Positions 7,554-11,854 of a stretch of DNA of 11,854 bases are shown here, one piece after another (position 1 is the first letter of the stretch; each line of letters starts with the position of its first letter). The DNA comes from Geopsychrobacter sp. (GTDB lineage: Bacteria; Desulfobacterota; Desulfuromonadia; Desulfuromonadales; Geopsychrobacteraceae): contig JAUXIR010000019.1 of NCBI GenBank assembly GCA_030620915.1, forward strand, positions 1 through 11,854, written 5' to 3'. Both the position numbers and the translations under genes were made by a program. The notes below the pieces were generated by a model. That model did no database searches and was not told the origin of the DNA. It worked only from the letters and a program-made list of their open reading frames with translations.

Positions 7554-8108
7554 ATGCGCAAGTATGTTGGTGAACGTGTTCAGAAATTACGCGAGGCCCA
7601 GGGGCTATCCCAGCAGGAGGTCTGTAAGCTGGCCGGGCTGGAATTATCACAGCTGCAGGCCTATGAGGAGGGGTCCGCCGTTCCTTCGGTGGGCGTGGTG
7701 ATCAATCTTTCGCGGATTCTTGGCTCTAAGTTCGAAGGACTCCTGCATGGCGGCGGAACGGTTTCGGATACCTTAACCATCTGTCGATCAGGAGAATCCT
7801 ACGGTGGACAGCAGGGGAATACCGAACAGGGCTATACCTACGGCACCCTGACTCGCCCGGGCACTGTCGGCCACGTCATGGAGCCTTTCATGTTGATATT
7901 TGACCCCCAGGCCCCGAAAGGAGAGCCGATTGCCCACGACGGCCAGGAATTCGTGTTTGTGGTCGAGGGTGCCGTCGAGCTGTTTTACGACGGCAAAAGC
8001 TACCGGCTCAAAAAGGGCGACAGCGCCTATCTGGACGCCTCCCTCAGCCACCGGTTTCACGGCCTGGGAGACAGCCCGGCGCAGATCCTGGCCGTGGTCA
8101 GCTCCTGA
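7554..8108 (+). CDS. XRE-family HTH regulator with C-terminal cupin sensor domain
   Basis: This 184-residue protein combines an N-terminal helix-turn-helix of the XRE/Cro type (about residues 5-62; GLSQQEVCKLAGL fits helices 2-3) with a C-terminal single cupin barrel (about 118-183). The cupin shows HDGQEFVFVVEG (H128, E132) and a later SHRFHG (H166, H169), which could bind a metal or a small ligand. Regulators of this design often control amino acid or organic acid metabolism beside them. The start at 7554 is chosen because GAGAGGGA lies just upstream and the HTH begins at once. An in-frame ATG at 7461 would add 31 residues encoded partly by the inverted-repeat element and is less likely. 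The target is unknown. It may control itself, the convergent aldehyde dehydrogenase or the oxidoreductase operon, though the latter has a sigma-54 promoter. Confidence 0.85.
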   Translation: MRKYVGERVQKLREAQGLSQQEVCKLAGLELSQLQAYEEGSAVPSVGVVINLSRILGSKFEGLLHGGGTVSDTLTICRSGESYGGQQGNTEQGYTYGTLTRPGTVGHVMEPFMLIFDPQAPKGEPIAHDGQEFVFVVEGAVELFYDGKSYRLKKGDSAYLDASLSHRFHGLGDSPAQILAVVSS

Positions 8109-8117
8109 TACTGATTG

Positions 8118-8127
8118 TTTTTTTTTT
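8118..8127 (+). terminator. T10 tract after the XRE-cupin gene, weak terminator candidate
   Basis: Ten consecutive T residues follow the regulator stop codon by 9 nt. The only upstream stem is weak (GTCAG/CTGAT around the stop codon, separated from the T-run by several bases), so an efficient intrinsic terminator is doubtful. The tract itself is clear. Confidence 0.3.
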
Positions 8128-8165
8128 GCGGACGCCACATAGAAGAGCGCGTGGCCATTTATTAA

Positions 8166-8235
8166 CAGGGCTCTGCCCTGCCCCCCTTAAGTGTCATCTG
8201 TGGCAGGTCAAGTGCCTGCCACAGATGACACTTAA
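8166..8235. repeat. Double hairpin between convergent genes, including a perfect 21-bp-arm inverted repeat
   Basis: The larger structure has perfectly complementary 21-bp arms at 8187-8207 and 8215-8235 with a 7-nt loop. The arm contains AAGTGTCATCTGTGGCAGG. Next to it, CAGGGC (8166-8171) and GCCCTG (8175-8180) form a second hairpin with a 3-nt loop, joined by a run of C. The stop codon of the aldehyde dehydrogenase (8232-8234 on the minus strand) lies inside the large stem. The arms have no following T-run on either strand, so a classical terminator is not clear, though it could still block transcription from both sides. Perfect long arms at a gene end suggest an inserted REP-type palindrome. 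Confidence 0.7.
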
Positions 8236-9650
8236 CACTGTACCGATTTAACCTCCAGAAACTCCTCGAAGCCAAATTCGCCCAATTCACGCCCGTAACC
8301 CGATTGTTTGAAGCCGCCGAAGGGTGCCAGCAAATTAAAGGCGCCACCATTGATGTCGACCTGGCCTGTTCGCATCTGCTTGGCAACCTTCATCGCGCGC
8401 GCATTATCGCCAGACCAGACCGCACCACCCAGACCATAGTTAGAATCGTTGGCCATCCGGATCGCCTCGACTTCGGTTCGATAGCTCATTATCGCCAGCA
8501 CCGGACCGAATATTTCACGCTGTGCGACGGTCATATCTGCTGTCACCCTGCCCAAGATGGTCGGCTGCACAAAATAGCCCTGTTCCAGCTCATTTGGGGC
8601 CTCAGGGCCGCCGCACAACAGCTCGGCCCCCTCTTCCAAACCGGTTCGTATGGATTTACGCACCCGTGCTCTCTGCTCCGCGCTGACCAGCGGACCGAGT
8701 CTGGTATCGGCCGCCAGCGGATCGCCTAATTTGAATGACGCACAGAGCTCAACAGACATCTGTGCTACCTCGGCATAGAGCTCTTCAGGCACCAGCATGC
8801 GCGTCAGGGCATTACAGGTCTGACCGGAATTCAAGAAACAGCCGTTTAATGTTCCCTTGACCGCCCTGGCCAGATCGGCATCGTCCAGGATCAGGCTCGC
8901 AGACTTGCCGCCCAACTCCAAGGTGACGCGTTTTAGCGACTCGGCTGCCAGCGCGGCGACTCTCTTGCCCGCTTCGACCGACCCGGTGAAAGAGACCATA
9001 TCGACCTCCGCGTGGCGCACCAGTGCTTCACCAATCCGGGCGCCATCACCCGTCACCAGATTGAAAACTCCAGCGGGAAAACCCGCTTCGTCGATGATCT
9101 CGGCCAGCAGAAATGCGGTGAGCGGCGCCACTTCGCTCGGCTTGAGAACCACCGTGCAACCCGCCAGCAAGGCCGGAGCAACCTTGGCGACAACCTGATG
9201 CAAGGGATAATTCCAAGGCGTTATGCAGGCGACAACACCGACCGGCTCCTTAAATATGGTCGAATTAGAGAGGGTCGTTTCAAACGGATAGGAGCTGGCC
9301 AATTGACAGCAGCTCTCAAGCACCACAGGCGGTAGGAAGGCCTGGATCCGCTTGGCCATCTTCAACGGCATGCCAACCTCTGCGGTGATCAATCCGGCAA
9401 TTTCATCCTGACGTGCCAGCAACCCCTGATGCACCCTTTCAAGCAGCTGCACCCTCTTCTCGACCGGCGTGTTGGCCCAGCCTGAAAACGCGCTCCTTGC
9501 TGCGGTTGCTGCCCTTTCGACATCATCAGACGACCCGGCAGGGATTTTGGCCATGCATGTTTCGGTGTACGGATTCACGACTTCAATCGTGCCATTGCCC
9601 GCAGAGGAAACCCATTCGCCGTTGATGTATAACTGATTTCTATCGATCAT
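8232..9650 (-). CDS. NAD(P)+-dependent aldehyde dehydrogenase
   Basis: This 472-residue cytoplasmic enzyme oxidises an aldehyde to the carboxylic acid. All key family residues are visible: N146 in TPWNYP, K170 in VLKPSE, the general base E245 in TLELGGKSA, the nucleophile C279 in NSGQTCNA, and an EIFGPVL motif near residue 380. The length is normal for the non-acylating ALDH superfamily; CoA-acylating enzymes look different. The start gives the usual N-terminus (LYINGEWV at residue 7 on) and has a G-rich ribosome site (GGGTGGGG) upstream. It is transcribed toward the XRE-cupin gene. Substrate is unknown. Given the nearby aromatic or branched-chain amino acid operon, it might oxidise an aldehyde formed from the same oxoacids, but this is inference from proximity. 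Confidence 0.9.
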   Translation of the reverse strand: MIDRNQLYINGEWVSSAGNGTIEVVNPYTETCMAKIPAGSSDDVERAATAARSAFSGWANTPVEKRVQLLERVHQGLLARQDEIAGLITAEVGMPLKMAKRIQAFLPPVVLESCCQLASSYPFETTLSNSTIFKEPVGVVACITPWNYPLHQVVAKVAPALLAGCTVVLKPSEVAPLTAFLLAEIIDEAGFPAGVFNLVTGDGARIGEALVRHAEVDMVSFTGSVEAGKRVAALAAESLKRVTLELGGKSASLILDDADLARAVKGTLNGCFLNSGQTCNALTRMLVPEELYAEVAQMSVELCASFKLGDPLAADTRLGPLVSAEQRARVRKSIRTGLEEGAELLCGGPEAPNELEQGYFVQPTILGRVTADMTVAQREIFGPVLAIMSYRTEVEAIRMANDSNYGLGGAVWSGDNARAMKVAKQMRTGQVDINGGAFNLLAPFGGFKQSGYGRELGEFGFEEFLEVKSVQC

Positions 9651-9683
9651 TTCGCCCCACCCTTCTATTCGTTTTCAGCAATG

Positions 9684-9716
9684 TCAGAGTCTATTCTGAT
9701 CATCTGACCATCTGAC
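9684..9716. promoter_or_regulatory. TCAGA/TCTGA repeat cluster upstream of the aldehyde dehydrogenase
   Basis: CATCTGAC occurs twice in perfect tandem (9701-9708 and 9709-9716). It is preceded by a partial copy TTCTGAT (9694-9700) and by an inverted TCAGA (9684-9688) that forms a dyad with TCTGA (9695-9699). The cluster lies 34-66 bp before the aldehyde dehydrogenase start, just downstream of a possible weak promoter on the minus strand (GATAAT-like at 9727-9722). This is a reasonable place for an operator. The repeats are seen; regulator binding is inferred. Confidence 0.35.
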
Positions 9717-10040
9717 TAACTATTATCAGTTTGGCCAGTATATCCAATACTCGCGATCTTGCAGGGTTGAGTATTTTGTCGTCGGAACCATCCGTTCGAT
9801 CCGGGTTCTGTTTTGATGATACTTACCCCGTTATAGTGGTAAAATATATCCAGGGAGGTGGATACACCTCTCCTCTTAGCCTTGGGGACATTCCCTCCTG
9901 CTCTCCAGGGCATTTTTTATGAAACAGGATCAGATTCATCTGATCCTACTTCCCTATGGGTCACCTACCTTACTGAATCCTTTCTGCCGTTGATCTGGCC
10001 CGAAATAGCGTTGTTTTTTTTTCGGTTGGGTTGTGGGGGA
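9717..10040. other. Gene-free intergenic stretch with two hairpins
   Basis: No credible coding sequence was found here on either strand; the open frames lack ribosome sites and recognisable motifs. Two structures stand out. GGGAGGTG (9853-9860) pairs with CACCTCTCC-type sequence (9865-9872) around a GATA loop, with one G-T pair. AGGATCAGA (9926-9934) pairs perfectly with TCTGATCCT (9939-9947) around a TTCA loop. Neither is followed by a T-run. A small RNA is possible, but no clear promoter-terminator pair was seen. Confidence 0.4.
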
Positions 10041-10052
10041 TGGTGGCACCGC

Positions 10053-10061
10053 TGCTATAAT
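10053..10061 (+). promoter_or_regulatory. Extended -10 promoter of the RNA-repair cluster
   Basis: TGCTATAAT contains a perfect TATAAT (10056-10061) with the TGn extension (10053-10055), typical of sigma-70 promoters that need little -35 contact. A weak -35, TTGTGG (10031-10036), is 19 bp away. Transcription would start near 10068, about 45 nt before the first gene of the cluster. An imperfect sigma-54-like GG-N10-GC (10042-10055) overlaps it. Confidence 0.55.
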
Positions 10062-10062
10062 T

Positions 10063-10088
10063 AGAGATACAAAGCAGAGATACAAAGC
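10063..10088. repeat. Perfect 13-bp tandem duplication in the leader
   Basis: AGAGATACAAAGC occurs twice back to back (10063-10075 and 10076-10088), immediately after the -10 box and ending 24 nt before the start codon. It could be a regulator binding site, or a simple replication-slippage duplication. The repeat is certain; the function is not. Confidence 0.8.
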
Positions 10089-10112
10089 CATGTCAGATGA
10101 AAGGGGGCCGCT

Positions 10113-10631
10113 ATGCGAAAAGATGTCAGAAAGTTCGGAACCAGCGACAAACGGGGGCGCAGCAGCACCAATGCCGATCCCTTTCTGCCTCACGAAGGAA
10201 CGAAGGAAGGATCGCTCTGTACCAGTTGCAACGCCGGCTACCATCAGAAACGTTGGACTACCGATGTAGATATCTGCCGCCAACTGCAAGCTCAATCAGC
10301 ACCGCACCGGGTGATCTGTCCGGCCTGCCAGAAAATTGCCGCCAACTACCCCGAAGGGATCGTTACCCTGACAGGCAGTTATCTCTGGGAACATGAAGCG
10401 GAAATTCAGCAGATTCTAAAAAATGAGGAAAGCAAGGCCTTTGCCAGGAACCCACAGGAGCGGATTATCCGCATGACCAAAGGGGATGGCAGATTGATCA
10501 TCGAGACCACCGAGGAAAAATTGGCCGAACACCTTGGACGGGTGCTGCACCGGTCACACCGGGGTGAGCTGAAGATCAACTGGACCGGAAATCCGGAAAT
10601 CTGCCGGGTCAGTTGGGAGCGGATGCTCTAA
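10113..10631 (+). CDS. BCAM0308-like small protein with two CxxC motifs, function unknown
   Basis: This 172-residue protein has no established function. It opens with a basic, disordered-looking stretch (KFGTSDKRGR), followed by LCTSCNAGY (C36, C39) and ICPACQK (C69, C72). The two CxxC pairs very probably make a zinc-binding, treble-clef-like site. A helical segment (about 90-120) and a C-terminal alpha/beta part with basic residues (about 120-172) follow. The layout recalls proteins annotated as the BCAM0308 family, and the zinc knuckle resembles those of RNA-binding proteins such as NMD3; both are by recollection. The start is supported by AAGGGGG (10101-10107), 5 nt upstream. It leads a cluster with archease (41 nt further) and RtcB, suggesting a role in RNA handling. 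No signal peptide or membrane segment is visible. Confidence 0.75.
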   Translation: MRKDVRKFGTSDKRGRSSTNADPFLPHEGTKEGSLCTSCNAGYHQKRWTTDVDICRQLQAQSAPHRVICPACQKIAANYPEGIVTLTGSYLWEHEAEIQQILKNEESKAFARNPQERIIRMTKGDGRLIIETTEEKLAEHLGRVLHRSHRGELKINWTGNPEICRVSWERML

Positions 10632-10672
10632 CGGCAGATAGGTTGCCGTCTCTGATGCCAGTGGAGCCCGCC

Positions 10673-11089
10673 ATGAACTGTTTTCGCTTGCTGGAACACA
10701 CTGCCGACATGGGGATCGAGGCCGAAGGCGATAGCTTGGCGGCCCTGTTTCGGCAGACCGCACTGGGGCTGCGGCAGATCATTACCGCCTGCACCGATAT
10801 CCAGTCCCGCCAGGAGATTCCGGTTGAGGTGCAGGCGCTGGACCGGGAAGAGCTGCTGGTCAACTGGTTGACTGAGCTGCTCTTTCTGCTCGAAACACGC
10901 CAGCTGCTGGCGGTGGAGTTTGTCATCGACAGTATCAGCGACTGCCGGCTGCGAGCGCGGGTGCAGGGGGAGGTTTTCGATGCCGGACGCCATTTTCTGG
11001 AGCGGGAGATCAAGGCGGTGACCTACCATCAAATCAGGGTGGAGCAGGTCGCCGGCGGTTGGCGGGCGCAGGTTTTTGTCGATCTCTAA
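10673..11089 (+). CDS. Archease, RtcB-activating protein
   Basis: This 138-residue protein matches archease in length and motifs. The N-terminal [20 protein letters not shown] is the family signature, with H9 and D12 among the conserved residues near the metal site, and the C-terminal half contains the usual [13 protein letters not shown]. Archease speeds up formation of the RtcB-guanylate intermediate and helps multiple turnover of the RNA ligase. The start at 10673 is chosen because GTGGAG (10661-10666) lies 6 nt upstream and gives the standard N-terminus. An in-frame ATG at 10613 would add 20 residues and overlap the preceding gene. RtcB follows after 28 nt, so the pair is almost surely co-transcribed. 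Confidence 0.92.
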   Translation: MNCFRLLEHTADMGIEAEGDSLAALFRQTALGLRQIITACTDIQSRQEIPVEVQALDREELLVNWLTELLFLLETRQLLAVEFVIDSISDCRLRARVQGEVFDAGRHFLEREIKAVTYHQIRVEQVAGGWRAQVFVDL

Positions 11090-11117
11090 ATCGAAATTTC
11101 GGGAAAGGAAGTACGCG

Positions 11118-11854
11118 ATGAGTGTCAAGGTCGAGCAGATCGATGACTGCCGCTGGCGGATCCCGCGTGAGGGAGCGATGCGCACCGATGGATTGGTGTT
11201 TGCCAGTCCGAAGATGATGGCGGCGCTGCAGAAGGAGAAGTCGCAGGCCTTGGAGCAGGTGCGCAATGTTGCCACCCTGCCCGGCATCGTCGGGCCTTCC
11301 ATCGCGATGCCCGATATCCACTGGGGCTATGGTTTCCCCATCGGCGGGGTGGCGGCTTTCGATGCGCAGGAAGGAGTGGTCTCCCCGGGCGGGGTCGGTT
11401 ACGACATCAACTGCGGGGTACGGCTGCTGCGGACCGAACTGACCGTCGACGAGGTGCGTCCGCGGATCGAAAAACTGGCCGATGAGCTGTTCCGCAACGT
11501 CCCCTCGGGGGTCGGTTCCCACCGCCGAGATCTGAAGTTGAGCCTCGCCGAGGAGCGCAAGGTCCTCACCAGGGGGGCGCGCTGGGCGGTGGAGAACGGT
11601 TTCGGTAGCGCCGAGGATCTGCAGCATATCGAGGAGAACGGCAGGATCGACGGCGCCGATCCGCAGGTCATCTCCGATCGGGCGCTGGAGCGGGGACGCA
11701 ACCAACTCGGGACGCTGGGTTCCGGCAACCACTTTCTCGAGGTTGACCTGGTGGAGGAGATCGGCGATGAGCAGGCGGCCAAGGTATTGGGCCTGTTCCC
11801 CGGCCAGGTGACGATTTCCATCCACACCGGCAGTCGCGGGCTCGGCTATCAGGT
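11118..11854 (+). CDS. rtcB: RNA-splicing ligase RtcB, 5' part (runs off the window)
   Basis: The first 245 residues of RtcB are present in an open frame reaching the window end; a full protein has about 400-480 residues. RtcB joins RNA 2',3'-cyclic or 3'-phosphate ends to 5'-OH ends using GTP and manganese, in tRNA or damaged-RNA repair. Visible motifs are [14 protein letters not shown] (64-77), [12 protein letters not shown] (91-102) with metal ligands D96 and C99, GSGNHFLEV with N204 and H205, and HTGSRG with H236. These match D95, C98, H203 and H234 of the Pyrococcus enzyme. The guanylylated histidine lies beyond the window. The start has GGGAAAGGAAG (11101-11111) before ATG. It follows archease by 28 nt, a common pairing in bacteria and archaea. 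Confidence 0.95.
   Translation, partial: MSVKVEQIDDCRWRIPREGAMRTDGLVFASPKMMAALQKEKSQALEQVRNVATLPGIVGPSIAMPDIHWGYGFPIGGVAAFDAQEGVVSPGGVGYDINCGVRLLRTELTVDEVRPRIEKLADELFRNVPSGVGSHRRDLKLSLAEERKVLTRGARWAVENGFGSAEDLQHIEENGRIDGADPQVISDRALERGRNQLGTLGSGNHFLEVDLVEEIGDEQAAKVLGLFPGQVTISIHTGSRGLGYQ

Noticed and set aside
8304..8729. Open frame on the plus strand opposite the aldehyde dehydrogenase
   Set aside because: The minus-strand gene has all catalytic residues, and the plus frame has no ribosome site or known motif. The same holds for 8857-9198 and 9012-9335.
9716..10064. Short open frames in the intergenic region (9716-9913 minus, 9731-9922, 9858-10064)
   Set aside because: No ribosome sites and no family resemblance; they run through hairpins and the promoter region.
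1..11854. Defence system, CRISPR array, prophage or integrative element
   Set aside because: No regularly spaced repeats, nuclease, integrase, transposase or phage genes are visible; the content is metabolic and RNA repair.

Overview
This is bacterial chromosomal DNA of fairly high GC content with dense, mostly co-directional genes. The gene content is that of an amino-acid-oxidising, strictly or facultatively anaerobic bacterium: a CoA-dependent 2-oxoacid oxidoreductase with a built-in NAD(P)H module, a Glu/Leu/Phe/Val dehydrogenase and a sodium-coupled amino acid transporter. A near-consensus sigma-54 promoter and the RtcB/archease pair would fit a delta-proteobacterial relative (Desulfuromonadales-like). 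That placement is inference; there is no rRNA or other phylogenetic marker here.

Region 1 (1-7319, + strand) is one long catabolic operon. A 348-bp leader carries a sigma-54 (-24/-12) promoter at 280-295 and an upstream palindrome that could be an activator site. Five genes follow: an amino acid dehydrogenase, an NSS-family Na+ symporter, a 775-residue fusion (2-oxoacid oxidoreductase gamma subunit + GltD-like FAD/NAD(P) module + ferredoxin), and separate alpha and beta subunits of the same oxidoreductase. Together they describe uptake of a branched-chain or aromatic amino acid, oxidative deamination to the 2-oxoacid, and oxidative decarboxylation to an acyl-CoA, with electrons passed to NAD(P)+. 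The architecture resembles the NADH-forming phenylglyoxylate dehydrogenase (PadEFGHI) group, but with three subunits fused. The real substrate cannot be read from sequence.

Region 2 (7320-9650) holds a repeat-like inverted-repeat element, a small XRE-cupin regulator (+), and a convergent NAD(P)+ aldehyde dehydrogenase (-). Between the convergent genes lies a perfect 21-bp-arm inverted repeat that runs into the aldehyde dehydrogenase stop codon. The regulator and dehydrogenase may serve the same amino acid catabolism, but this rests on proximity only.

Region 3 (9651-10112) is a gene-free stretch with tandem TCTGAC repeats beside the aldehyde dehydrogenase start, two clear hairpins, an extended -10 promoter and a perfect 13-bp tandem repeat.

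Region 4 (10113-11854, + strand) is an RNA-repair cluster: a small two-CxxC BCAM0308-like protein of unknown function, archease, and RtcB RNA ligase, which runs off the window end. No defence system, CRISPR array, transposase, tRNA or rRNA was found. The most notable items are the fused oxidoreductase, its sigma-54 promoter, and the putative link of the two-CxxC protein to RNA ligation.
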